Made by a program: the position numbers and the translations under genes. A DNA stretch of 64,000 bases from contig JAHDDL010000018.1 of assembly GCA_020629415.1 (NCBI GenBank), positions 1-64,000 on the forward strand, given 5' to 3'. How positions within the stretch are numbered: the stretch's first letter is position 1; each line of letters begins with the position of its first letter. This DNA comes from Maribacter sp. GTDB lineage: Bacteria > Bacteroidota > Bacteroidia > Flavobacteriales > Flavobacteriaceae. This document shows positions 45,760 to 54,433 of this stretch, piece after piece. The notes below the pieces were generated by a model that was given only the letters and a program-made list of their open reading frames with translations, was not told the origin of the DNA and ran no database searches.

Positions 45760-47931
45760 CTATTTCTTTTTTTCTACCATTTCTAATTGATCAACGCTAA
45801 CATTAGTGGTAAAAATGCCATAGTTAACAATTGCCTTGCCTTTTTCCAGGGAGTCAATGCTGCCAACAGCTTTACCATCTAGCATGCGAACACGATCACC
45901 AATTTTAAATACTGGTCTTGGCTTGTTTTTTTCTTTGAAAAGGGCTTTTTTCTTTTCAACCTTCTTTTTTTCTCGAATTACCTTTACCTCTTTTTGAACT
46001 TCCTGGGCCACTTTTGCTTTTTTAGCACGTTCTGCCTTTGCCTGGTTTGCGGTCTTCTTCTTACGCTTACTGTTCTCGGTTTCAACTATTCTTAATAGTT
46101 CGGAAACTAAAGGTCTTTTCTTGTTGTCTTGAAAATATTTATCAGCGGCAACGTTAACTTTATTGCCCAATTGTATCATACGCTGATCATGATCGTAGAG
46201 TTCTTGGTAGTTCTCTAGTTTTGACTTTATTTTGGCGTTCAATTTTTCTAACCTTTCATTTTCTTCCCTGGCCCTGTCTTCTTCCTCTTTTAACCTAGAG
46301 CCGGTCTGCGCCATTTTACTACGTTCTTTTTGTAGTTTGGCAATGGTGGCATCAAATCGGACCTTGCCGCGTTCAATCTTCTTTTTCGCCTTATTGATAA
46401 GCGAATATGGAATACCATTTTTCTGGGCGACCTCAAATGTAAATGAGCTTCCTGCTTGTCCCAAAATCAGCTGAAAAGTAGGTTCAAGTGTTTTACCGTC
46501 AAAAAGCATATTGGCATTGGTCACATGAGGCAGTTCATTGGCAAGTGCCTTCAAGTTGGCATAGTGTGTCGTAATTACGCCGTATGAACCTCTTTCATAA
46601 AAAACTTCTAGAAAGGCTTCTGCAAGCGCTCCGCCAAGTTCAGGATCACTACCGGTACCGAATTCATCAATTAGAAATAAGGTGTTATCATCGCACCGTT
46701 TTAAAAATTGGTTCATGTTTTTAAGGCGATAACTGTATGTACTTAGATGGTTTTCAATACTTTGGTTATCTCCAATATCGGTTAAAATCTTTTTGAAGAA
46801 GCAAACCTCGCTTCTTTCATGAACAGGGATCAGCATTCCGCTTTGAAGCATTACTTGAAGTAACCCAATGGTTTTTAAGGTAATACTTTTACCACCGGCA
46901 TTAGGACCGGAAATGACTATGATTCTATTTTCTTGATGAAGCTCAATGGTTTGTGGATAGGTTTTTTCATTCTTGCGCTTGTTGTTCAAGAATAACAGCG
47001 GGTGATAGGCATCACGTAGAAACAACCTATTGTTGGAATTGATATTGGGCAATAAAGCGTTGATATCTTGCGCGTACTTAGCTTTTGCCGCAATAACATC
47101 TGCTTGACTTAGAAAGTCTTGATAATCGCTTAAAAGTGCTCTAAATGGTCTTATTTGATTTGTTAGCTCCTTAAGAATGCGTTGAACTTCTTCTTTTTCT
47201 TCGAATTCCAAATTGTTGAGCTCTCTGCTGTATTTTAAGGCCGCCTCAGGCTCTATATAAATAATACTGCCTGTTTTAGAAGTACCCATAACCGCACCTT
47301 TTACTTTTTTACGGTACATTGCCTTCACCGCCAGCACTCTTCTGTTCTCAACAACGGACTCTCTAATTTCGTCTAAATAATCAGATGATTGATAGCTGTT
47401 TAGTGCGGAACCAAAGCTTTGGCTGATTTTTCCACGAACTACATTGATCTGTCTTCTAATAATCAATAATTCATTGGAGGCATTGTCCTTGACCTCTCCA
47501 AACCGGTCTATTACGTTATTGATCAGTACTGGGATTTCAGTATTTTGCTCTAATCTCAAAGCAAAATCATGCAATAGAGGATAATAATCCTTGAATTTTT
47601 TAAAAAATCTTTGGTGTTCAACTACTGCGGTACAAATACTTGCAATTCTTTTAAATCCCTGTAGTTCTAGTGTTGTATTTTCTATCTTTAAGAGTTTCAG
47701 GTCAGCACTTATGGAGTCGAATCCATGATTGGGGATTCTATTTTCGCTTATAAACGAAGACAGGTATTCTGCAGTTTTGCCCAGTTCTAATTTTATGACC
47801 TCTTCCGTTATAAAAGGTGTTATGTTCAATGCTGCTTCTTTGCCCAGCTCTGTATGGCAACGAGTAGAAACTTGTTGCAATACAGAAGGGAATTCTAAGT
47901 CTTGTAATGTTTTGGAATGTATGTTTGCCAC
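45760..47931 (-). CDS. MutS2-like DNA mismatch/recombination ATPase without Smr domain
   Basis: 723 aa. The start is placed at GTG 47931 (ANIHSKTLQDLEFPSVL follows); the frame's TTG at 47952 overlaps a -7 box and is therefore unlikely. The MutS-type ATPase has Walker A ISGPNAGGKSITLKTIG (near 330) and Walker B LIDEFGTGSDPELGGAL. A long Lys/Glu-rich coil (about 520-650) and a KOW-like end (FKIGDRVRMLDGKAVGSI) follow. The Smr nuclease domain that usually ends MutS2 (about 780 aa) is missing. MutS2 limits recombination or rescues collided ribosomes; loss of Smr leaves the role uncertain. Confidence 0.88.
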   Translation of the reverse strand: MANIHSKTLQDLEFPSVLQQVSTRCHTELGKEAALNITPFITEEVIKLELGKTAEYLSSFISENRIPNHGFDSISADLKLLKIENTTLELQGFKRIASICTAVVEHQRFFKKFKDYYPLLHDFALRLEQNTEIPVLINNVIDRFGEVKDNASNELLIIRRQINVVRGKISQSFGSALNSYQSSDYLDEIRESVVENRRVLAVKAMYRKKVKGAVMGTSKTGSIIYIEPEAALKYSRELNNLEFEEKEEVQRILKELTNQIRPFRALLSDYQDFLSQADVIAAKAKYAQDINALLPNINSNNRLFLRDAYHPLLFLNNKRKNEKTYPQTIELHQENRIIVISGPNAGGKSITLKTIGLLQVMLQSGMLIPVHERSEVCFFKKILTDIGDNQSIENHLSTYSYRLKNMNQFLKRCDDNTLFLIDEFGTGSDPELGGALAEAFLEVFYERGSYGVITTHYANLKALANELPHVTNANMLFDGKTLEPTFQLILGQAGSSFTFEVAQKNGIPYSLINKAKKKIERGKVRFDATIAKLQKERSKMAQTGSRLKEEEDRAREENERLEKLNAKIKSKLENYQELYDHDQRMIQLGNKVNVAADKYFQDNKKRPLVSELLRIVETENSKRKKKTANQAKAERAKKAKVAQEVQKEVKVIREKKKVEKKKALFKEKNKPRPVFKIGDRVRMLDGKAVGSIDSLEKGKAIVNYGIFTTNVSVDQLEMVEKKK

Positions 47932-47949
47932 GTTCTTTTTAATGAGTTG

Positions 47950-47957
47950 CAAAGGTA
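47950..47957 (-). promoter_or_regulatory. -7 promoter element of the MutS2-like gene
   Basis: Minus-strand TACCTTTG fits TAnnTTTG. It covers the frame's first TTG codon, so translation should begin at GTG 47931. Confidence 0.5.
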
Positions 47958-48027
47958 CGCATTGGCAATGATATTTTGTAGATAGTATTCGGCCGGCTAA
48001 AACAGGTAATAGGTGTTTATTAGTTCA

Positions 48028-48058
48028 TTGACTTTTGACATGGTTAATAGTAACTTTG
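48028..48058 (+). promoter_or_regulatory. Promoter of ung (TTG-N20-TAACTTTG)
   Basis: TTG at 48028-48030, a 20-base spacer, and TAACTTTG at 48051-48058. The inferred transcription start lies near 48065, which supports translation from ATG 48085 rather than further upstream. Confidence 0.55.
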
Positions 48059-48084
48059 ATGTTGAAATGGAATACGATACTATT

Positions 48085-48750
48085 ATGAATGTTTATTTAG
48101 ATCAAAGTTGGAGAAATGAACTGGAACAAGAGTTTGATAAGCCTTACTATAAAAACTTGATGCAATTTGTAAAAAGCGAGTATGAGCAACATACCTGTTA
48201 TCCGGAATATTCAAATATCTTTTCCGCGTTCAATCACTGCAAATTCCAGGACACCAAGGTGGTGATTATTGGTCAAGATCCTTATCACGGTCCTGATCAG
48301 GCAAATGGTTTATGTTTTTCGGTCAAGGAGGGAATTAAGCATCCACCATCATTGGTCAACATTTTTAAAGAAATTGAAAGTGATTTAGGTAATCCCTATC
48401 CTGAAAGTGGCAATCTCGAGAAATGGGGAAAACAAGGTGTTTTACTATTAAATGCTACGCTTACCGTAAGGGCTCATGAGCCGGGAAGTCATCAAAGACA
48501 AGGTTGGGAGGTATTTACGGATGCAGTGATTTCCAAATTGTCCAAGAATAGAGATAATTTAATTTTTATGCTTTGGGGCGGATATGCAAAAAAAAAGGTA
48601 AAACTTATAGATACTAATAAACATCATATATTGACATCGGGCCATCCTTCACCATTAAGTGCAAATCGTGGCTATTGGTTTGGTAACGAACATTTTTCAT
48701 CTTGTAATAAAATATTGACCAATTTGGGCAATAAATGTATAGCGTGGTAA
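48085..48750 (+). CDS. ung: Uracil-DNA glycosylase
   Basis: 221 aa from ATG 48085, the size of family 1 UNG; an open frame runs back to 48013 but a promoter covers that part. Catalytic motif GQDPYHGPDQANGLCFSV holds the general-base Asp, and the HPSPLSANRGY loop carries the catalytic His. It removes uracil from DNA after cytosine deamination or dUTP incorporation. Stands between the divergent MutS2-like gene and a response regulator. Confidence 0.95.
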   Translation: MNVYLDQSWRNELEQEFDKPYYKNLMQFVKSEYEQHTCYPEYSNIFSAFNHCKFQDTKVVIIGQDPYHGPDQANGLCFSVKEGIKHPPSLVNIFKEIESDLGNPYPESGNLEKWGKQGVLLLNATLTVRAHEPGSHQRQGWEVFTDAVISKLSKNRDNLIFMLWGGYAKKKVKLIDTNKHHILTSGHPSPLSANRGYWFGNEHFSSCNKILTNLGNKCIAW

Positions 48751-48782
48751 GTTAGATATTTATTAAAAGCATTAAATTTAGC

Positions 48783-48800
48783 TTGTACTTAAGGGTACAA
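48783..48800. promoter_or_regulatory. Inverted repeat TTGTAC/GTACAA upstream of the response regulator
   Basis: Six-base perfect arms around TTAAGG, ending 31 bases before the ATG at 48832. Could be an operator or 5' UTR hairpin. A near-consensus -7 box (TAAATTTA, one mismatch) lies just upstream. Confidence 0.35.
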
Positions 48801-48831
48801 TCTAAGATTCTAACTTAAACAACAACTCAAA

Positions 48832-49260
48832 ATGAATAATTTAGATAGACTAAATACCATTTTATTGGTAGACGATGATGATGCCAGTAACTTCTTACAT
48901 TCCATCTTTATCAATAAATTGGATATGGATGTAAATATCAATTCTGCTTTAAATGGTCAAGAAGCTATAGATTTTATACTTGGTAAAGGTCAAGAGCAAT
49001 TGGAATTGCCATGTATGGTCATGTTGGATTTAAGAATGCCCGTTATGGATGGCTGGCAGTTTATGGATGCTTACGAAGATTTAGTACCTAAAAAATTGAA
49101 AGATCAAATTACCATTGTTCTGGTTACCATAAGTGATAATAAGGAGGATAAACAACGTGCAATTGATAACAAGCATATTGCGGATTTTGCCCAGAAACCA
49201 CTTTCTGATGAAACCTTTAAGGCTTTAATTCAAAAACATTATAGTCTAGCCGCAATTTAA
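48832..49260 (+). CDS. Single-domain response regulator
   Basis: 142 aa, receiver domain only. The acidic pair is in LLVDDDDAS (near 13-16), phospho-acceptor Asp in MLDLRMPVMDGW (Asp66), the Thr/Ser site in VLVTIS and the conserved Lys in DFAQKPLS. With no output domain it acts by protein contact, as CheY- or Rcp1-like regulators do. No histidine kinase is near. The Arg/Lys tail of the receiver is normal. Confidence 0.9.
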   Translation: MNNLDRLNTILLVDDDDASNFLHSIFINKLDMDVNINSALNGQEAIDFILGKGQEQLELPCMVMLDLRMPVMDGWQFMDAYEDLVPKKLKDQITIVLVTISDNKEDKQRAIDNKHIADFAQKPLSDETFKALIQKHYSLAAI

Positions 49261-49266
49261 TTCAAT

Positions 49267-50112
49267 TCAATTCAATATTTCTTCTGAGGGAAGAATACTG
49301 TCAATCAAATTCAATTTCTTTAGCGTATTCTGAACATTGGTCAATGTAGGCTCCGGTAATTGTTTTTGGCTCCATTCCGTAATGTTCAGCCATTCTTGAA
49401 TATCTTCCAATTTTTGTTGATATCGATTTGCCAAGGTACTGTCTATTCTAGGAATTTGTTTAAATTCTGCCGTGTACATATTAATTATTTCAAGGATATG
49501 ATTCAGTAGGTTTCCATTTTCTTTCAGAAAAGAATTCGTACCCACCAAAACAAAGCATGGCCATGGTGTAGGGCAATTTCCTAAGTGTTTAAAAATCCCT
49601 TTGTCAACAAGAGGCTTTGTGGTAAAACGCTCCCACATGAAATAATCTGCCGTACCTGTAGAAAGACCCTCAACGGCCCCGTCAAGGTTGTTTATTATAT
49701 TGAATTTCAAATTTTCAGTGTCCCAGCCCATGTTTGTTGCTTGAACATAGGACATTAGGTGGCTACCACTACCATAACGGCTTATGGCAGCTGTAGTGTC
49801 TTTTAAATCGTCTAAAGAGTTGAAAGAACTTTTTGCAGCTACATGAATAGCCCAAAGAAGGGGAGATGCAATATATTCTTGAATAATTTTTACAGGATTG
49901 CCCTCTGTAATACTTTTTACGATACCCTCAGTTAAAATGATAGCCAGGTCGGTATCGTTATTCCTGAGCATTTGGCTCATTCTGCCAGTACCTTCAGGAA
50001 CTTCCGTCCATTCCAAGTTAATACCTCTTTCTTCAAAAGCACCTTCTTCAATGGCTAAATGCCATGGTAGGTTAAAGTGTTCTGGAACACCTATGATCTT
50101 AACGGTTTTCAT
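49267..50112 (-). CDS. Substrate-binding protein-like domain (NMT1/ABC type), cytosolic
   Basis: 281 aa with two-lobe periplasmic-binding-protein folds: VKIIGVPEHFNLPWHLAIEEGAFEERGI at the start, then TDLAIILTEG, AISRYGSGSHLMSYVQATNMG and MWERFTTKPLVDKG. The pattern resembles NMT1/THI5-like and nitrate/sulfonate binding proteins. Unlike transporter components there is no signal peptide or lipobox, and no ABC transporter gene is next to it. It overlaps the 3' end of ppk1 by 14 nt and looks co-transcribed and translationally coupled. A cytosolic ligand sensor or enzyme is possible; ligand unknown. Confidence 0.72.
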   Translation of the reverse strand: MKTVKIIGVPEHFNLPWHLAIEEGAFEERGINLEWTEVPEGTGRMSQMLRNNDTDLAIILTEGIVKSITEGNPVKIIQEYIASPLLWAIHVAAKSSFNSLDDLKDTTAAISRYGSGSHLMSYVQATNMGWDTENLKFNIINNLDGAVEGLSTGTADYFMWERFTTKPLVDKGIFKHLGNCPTPWPCFVLVGTNSFLKENGNLLNHILEIINMYTAEFKQIPRIDSTLANRYQQKLEDIQEWLNITEWSQKQLPEPTLTNVQNTLKKLNLIDSILPSEEILN

Positions 50113-52135
50113 CTAATTTGTTTTTAAGGTAATCGTAAATGGCATATTGAGAACGTATACTTTTTTCATTAGGCAATTTTTCAACTTTTCTGTTAGAGTT
50201 TTCTAAATCCAATATACGGGCCTTTTGATTGTCCTTCAGTTGAAGGGTAAGAATGTGTTTTAATTCATCAAAAATGTCTTCATCTAAAATTGGCGTCAAT
50301 ACTTCAATTCGTCTGTCAAGATTACGGGTCATCCAGTCAGCAGAACCAATATACATTAATTCATCCCCACCATTTTCAAATACATAAATTCTACCATGTT
50401 CTAAATAACGATCTACTATGCTGGTGATATATACATTGTCTTTCATACCCTCCGTAAGGCTATTATTTGCGGTCAAATAACAACAAAAGCCCCTAACTAT
50501 AAGTCTTACGTTAACTCCTGCATTTACAGCTCTATACAACGCCCTGATCATGTCAGAATCTTCTAGACTGTTCATTTTGGCTGTGATTGAAGCTTTTTTG
50601 CCTTCTCTAGCAGCATTTATTTCGTTTTGTATAAGGTTCAGGAAAGTAATTCTAGTGGTAAACGGAGAAACCAATAGACGTTTTAGCTTTGGCACAATAA
50701 TTTTGCGCTCTAGGACCTGAAAAACCTGACCTAAATCTTTTGTAATTTTCTTATTAGCTGTAAATAGGCCGTGGTCACAATAAATTTTAGAGGTTTTGGC
50801 ATTGAAATTACCGGTACCAATGTATGCATATCGTTTTAATTTGCTGTTTTCCTTTCTAAATACCATAGCTATTTTAGAATGCACTTTTACTTGTGGTATA
50901 CTAAAAATTACTTTGGCACCTTTTTCCTCAAAAATACGTCCCCATTTTATATTGTTGGCTTCATCGAACCTAGCTTGTGCTTCTACGAATAGGGTGACGT
51001 TCTTACCATTTTCTAATGCTTTTAAAATAGCATCTGCCAAAGAAGAAGTTTCGGCAATACGGTAAATAGTCATTTTTATAGCGGTAACATGTGGATCGGT
51101 AGCTGCAGAACTCAAAAAATCTTCAACAACTTTAAAATCTTGATACGGAAAATGTACCAATTGGTCTTTTTGGGCAATACTTTCAAAAATATTTTCGCTA
51201 AAAGATAATTTAGGATGTGGTAATGGCGGCTTTTCTTGATATTGCAAATGTTCTGTGCCTTCCGGAAGAGGGAAAGAAAAGAAATCTGACAAGTTGTGAT
51301 AGATACCTCCTGGGGAAAGATCTACAGTACCCAGATCAAAATCGGACTTTAGGGATTCTATTAACCAGCTTGGCATAGATTCATCGTAAAGTAATCGCGT
51401 GGCTTGTCCATGTAAGCGTTTATCCAGCGAATTATAAATTTTTTCTACTAGTTCAATATCGGAATAGTCGTCTTCTAGATATAATTCCGCATCCCTGGAA
51501 AGTTTAATGGAATAGCAGCCTATAATTTCTTTTTCAGGTAGCAATTTTTTAATATTCAATCTAATGGCATCGTCCAGAAAACAAAATTGATGTCCAATTC
51601 CAGGTAAACTAATAAATCTATCTTGGTTGCGGGTAGGTATCTCAACAATACTATATTCTTGGTTAGGATGCGAAACCACCATGTACAGAGCTCCGTCCGT
51701 TAACTCTAAATTTTCCTTGTGCACCGCACACAATTCTTTGATACTCTTGTCAAATAAAGACGCTACGTATTGTTCTTGTTCATCTGTAAAGTTGGAAGCA
51801 TTGCGAATATAAATATCATGCTTCTCTAATTCGGAAAGCGTGTTTTTTATAACATTGCCAAATTCAACTTGTTGCTGGTTTATTGTTTGTAGTATATGTT
51901 GTAAGGTAGTGTTGGCCTTAAACATTAATTTCTTTCGAAATTTTTTGTCCAATTGCTTTATTTGACGTAGTTGAGAAACACGTACTTTAAAGTACTCATC
52001 TAGGTTAGATGAAAAAATGGCTAAAAATTTTAATCGTTCTAATAATGGCGTGTCGGCACTTTTAGCTTCAAGCAAAACACGTTCATTAAAATAAAGCCAA
52101 TTAATATCTCTATGCTTAAAGTTGTCTTTTTTCAT
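50099..52135 (-). CDS. ppk1: Polyphosphate kinase 1
   Basis: 678 aa, normal for PPK1. N-terminal four-helix region (INWLYFNERVLLEAK), then phospholipase-D-like folds. The first active-site His is in VKVHSKIAMVF and the second in KIYCDHGLFTA; GTGNFNAKTSK and GSADWMTRNLDRRIE are also conserved. It makes inorganic polyphosphate from ATP at the membrane and cytosol interface. It heads a minus-strand pair with the binding-protein-like gene. Confidence 0.95.
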   Translation of the reverse strand: MKKDNFKHRDINWLYFNERVLLEAKSADTPLLERLKFLAIFSSNLDEYFKVRVSQLRQIKQLDKKFRKKLMFKANTTLQHILQTINQQQVEFGNVIKNTLSELEKHDIYIRNASNFTDEQEQYVASLFDKSIKELCAVHKENLELTDGALYMVVSHPNQEYSIVEIPTRNQDRFISLPGIGHQFCFLDDAIRLNIKKLLPEKEIIGCYSIKLSRDAELYLEDDYSDIELVEKIYNSLDKRLHGQATRLLYDESMPSWLIESLKSDFDLGTVDLSPGGIYHNLSDFFSFPLPEGTEHLQYQEKPPLPHPKLSFSENIFESIAQKDQLVHFPYQDFKVVEDFLSSAATDPHVTAIKMTIYRIAETSSLADAILKALENGKNVTLFVEAQARFDEANNIKWGRIFEEKGAKVIFSIPQVKVHSKIAMVFRKENSKLKRYAYIGTGNFNAKTSKIYCDHGLFTANKKITKDLGQVFQVLERKIIVPKLKRLLVSPFTTRITFLNLIQNEINAAREGKKASITAKMNSLEDSDMIRALYRAVNAGVNVRLIVRGFCCYLTANNSLTEGMKDNVYITSIVDRYLEHGRIYVFENGGDELMYIGSADWMTRNLDRRIEVLTPILDEDIFDELKHILTLQLKDNQKARILDLENSNRKVEKLPNEKSIRSQYAIYDYLKNKLDENR

Positions 52136-52189
52136 GATAGGGTTTGCGTAAAAATAAGAAGTACAATAGTAAAATATTGTAAAAGAATG

Positions 52190-53056
52190 TTAAGCCAATT
52201 GTTTTAGACAAAATTCTATCAATCTGTCAACAGATTCGGTTGGGGTAATGGAGAATTCGCCCGTTGACCTATTGGCTAAAATACAGTTCATTGAAACTGC
52301 CTCATGACCTAATAGTTGAGCCAGGGCATAAATACCCGAAGTTTCCATCTCCAGGTTCGTCAATTTGAGCTCCTTGAATTTAAAGGTCGATAATTTTTCC
52401 ATTAACTCCATCTGGCTGGGCTTGATTCTTAATTGTCGTTGCTGGGGTCCGTAAAACCCGGTATTTGTTGCTGTAAAGCCTAATCGTATACGATTATCGC
52501 TGAACCGCTTTCCAAGTTTTTCCGAGTATGAGAGAACGTAAGGTCTCGCTTTGTGGGCATTCCATGAGGTATGTGCAATAAATTCATCTTCTATTTCAGG
52601 ATAGTTGATTTTATCATGCTCGTAGAAATGTAACAAGCCGTCAAAACCTATGGAGTATTTACTGATCAGAAAAGAATCGATAGGAATATCTGGCTGTATA
52701 GCTCCGGTTGTACCAATTCGTATAATATCTAAAGAAGTATGTTTTTCTTTAAGCGTTCTTGTTTTAAAATCAATGTTTACCAGAGCATCCAACTCGTTTA
52801 GTACAATATCAATATTGTCCGTACCAATTCCGGTAGATATTACAGATATACGCTTGCCGTTTAAGTGCCCGGTGTGCGTATGAAATTCGCGTTTTCCCTT
52901 TTTTACTTCAATAGTATCAAAATGTTGGGAAACCTGACGAACCCTATCCGGGTCGCCTACGGTGATAACGGTTGTTGCAATATCTTCTGGTAATAAGTTG
53001 AGATGGTAGATACTACCATCTTCATTGATGATAAGCTCAGCAGGCTTTAGTTGCAT
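52190..53056 (-). CDS. Nucleoside phosphorylase (uridine phosphorylase-like)
   Basis: 288 aa. The PNP_UDP_1 pattern is clear: VITVGDPDRVRQVSQHFD near the start, ISTGIGTDNIDIVLNEL, RIGTTGAIQPDI and the nucleoside-binding LEMETSGIYALAQLLGHE. It splits nucleosides with phosphate. It follows the DUF1835 gene with one base between, so the two are surely one transcript. The palindrome ATCGTATACGAT lies in this gene (52483-52494). Confidence 0.9.
   Translation of the reverse strand: MQLKPAELIINEDGSIYHLNLLPEDIATTVITVGDPDRVRQVSQHFDTIEVKKGKREFHTHTGHLNGKRISVISTGIGTDNIDIVLNELDALVNIDFKTRTLKEKHTSLDIIRIGTTGAIQPDIPIDSFLISKYSIGFDGLLHFYEHDKINYPEIEDEFIAHTSWNAHKARPYVLSYSEKLGKRFSDNRIRLGFTATNTGFYGPQQRQLRIKPSQMELMEKLSTFKFKELKLTNLEMETSGIYALAQLLGHEAVSMNCILANRSTGEFSITPTESVDRLIEFCLKQLA
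52481..52496. repeat. Palindrome TAATCGTATACGATTA, copy 3 (in nucleoside phosphorylase gene)
   Basis: Perfect 16-bp palindrome. On the coding minus strand it encodes NRIRL, unlike the peptides at copies 1 and 4, so shared protein sequence does not explain it. Confidence 0.85.
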
Positions 53057-53057
53057 G

Positions 53058-53990
53058 CTATAATTTTAAGATTCGGTTTGTACTGGTGTTATATAGGAAA
53101 TTGTACTTTAAAGCACCTCCTAAATACACATCGTTGTCTTGAATACAAGAATAATAACTAGTTTGTCCGTCCAAAATTTCTTTTCCTTTTTTAGAAAGTC
53201 TAACCGGGTTAAGGCTTGTTATCAAAGGTTTTAACCTTGTTAGTGCACGGTCATATTGCGTGTTGGAAAATCCTAAGTTACCCTGGTTTTTAAGCAGAAT
53301 ATCCATGTATTCTGTTTTTGATTTTGGTTTTTTGTCAATAGCGAGTTGTAAAATGGTGTTCTCCATTTCGTTTAGACCGTTATTAATACTAGGGAAACGC
53401 TTTAAATGAGACTTTACGGCATCACCTAGATAATCAAACTGATAATCATTGAAGTCCGTTAGGTTTTCTAAACGAATAGGATTGTTGCTGCAATACAATT
53501 GCCAAACATAATCGGCATATTCCGTATCGTCTTGGGACAATATTTTTTTATTCTTATAAAGACTCAACAATTGGTCGTCCGTAAGCTCGTTAAGACTATA
53601 TAGTTTATCGGAATTATCTTCCTTGCCACTACAGACCAAAGATATTTGAGCGTATTTTCTATGCGTTAGTAACCAACTAATCACCGCTAGCATATTTACC
53701 TGGCAGAAAAGATCATATTCAAACCATAGTACAATATGGTCTTGTTGCTTATGGCTACATAAGGATCTATATTCTTTAAGGGTCTTTTCAATAAACCATG
53801 ACTTGGAAACTTTGTAGTTTTTATGCAGAAATTCAAAACGAGCTTTCCAGAAAGATTCCGTACCTACATTGGGTAGCGTTTTTCCTTCACATAACATTTC
53901 GCGCCATGTGATGACATCGCCATCTAAATTTAATTTTTTAAGACGTTCTGTGAAAACATCGCCATTGGTTATGTGCAAGAGAGAACTCAT
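53058..53990 (-). CDS. DUF1835 domain protein
   Basis: 310 aa. The N-terminus LLHITNGDVFTERLKKLNLDGDVITWREMLCEG is the DUF1835 signature; a second helical region ends in KKGKEILDGQ near the C-terminus. DUF1835 proteins in Bacteroidetes and Firmicutes have no known activity. The tight pairing with the downstream nucleoside phosphorylase is the only clue and suggests a link to nucleoside or RNA metabolism; that is inference. Confidence 0.82.
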   Translation of the reverse strand: MSSLLHITNGDVFTERLKKLNLDGDVITWREMLCEGKTLPNVGTESFWKARFEFLHKNYKVSKSWFIEKTLKEYRSLCSHKQQDHIVLWFEYDLFCQVNMLAVISWLLTHRKYAQISLVCSGKEDNSDKLYSLNELTDDQLLSLYKNKKILSQDDTEYADYVWQLYCSNNPIRLENLTDFNDYQFDYLGDAVKSHLKRFPSINNGLNEMENTILQLAIDKKPKSKTEYMDILLKNQGNLGFSNTQYDRALTRLKPLITSLNPVRLSKKGKEILDGQTSYYSCIQDNDVYLGGALKYNFLYNTSTNRILKL

Positions 53991-54098
53991 ACCAGGTTTG
54001 ATTTAGTTTGATTAGATTAAAAATAATACTAAAAACAACGTTATAAAATAATTTAACAGAAAACAAATAGAACTTTCAAGGTAGTGTTTTTAGCATTA

Positions 54099-54428
54099 TT
54101 AACCACCTACACGCTTCACCGCGAAGCCTTTATCCTTAAGTATAGTCATGATTTTGTCTCTGTAATCACCTTGAATAATAATTTTATCGTCTTTAAAACT
54201 GCCTCCTACACTAAGTTTGGTCTTCAATTCTTTGGCCAATTTTTTGAAATCTTCATCGGCACCGGTGTATCCTTCTAATATAGTTATCGGTTTTCCTTTG
54301 CGTTTTTCATATTTACAAATAATTGGGTCGTCTTGAAGCCAAATGGCATTGTCCGCTTTTTTCTCAACAGGTGTTTCCTCTATTTCGAGATCGGGAAATA
54401 AATTTTTTAATTGGTCTTTGAGGTCCAT
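54099..54428 (-). CDS. SUI1/YciH family translation initiation factor (eIF1-like)
   Basis: 109 aa with the SUI1 core at about 40-105: GKPITILEGYTG, LAKELKTKLSVGGSFKDDKIIIQGDYRDKIMTILKDKGF. E. coli YciH and eukaryotic eIF1 bind the small ribosomal subunit and help select start codons. It is 5 nt downstream of the oxygenase gene in the same direction, so they are co-transcribed. Ends VKRVGG, as usual. Confidence 0.92.
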   Translation of the reverse strand: MDLKDQLKNLFPDLEIEETPVEKKADNAIWLQDDPIICKYEKRKGKPITILEGYTGADEDFKKLAKELKTKLSVGGSFKDDKIIIQGDYRDKIMTILKDKGFAVKRVGG

Positions 54429-54433
54429 AGTTA

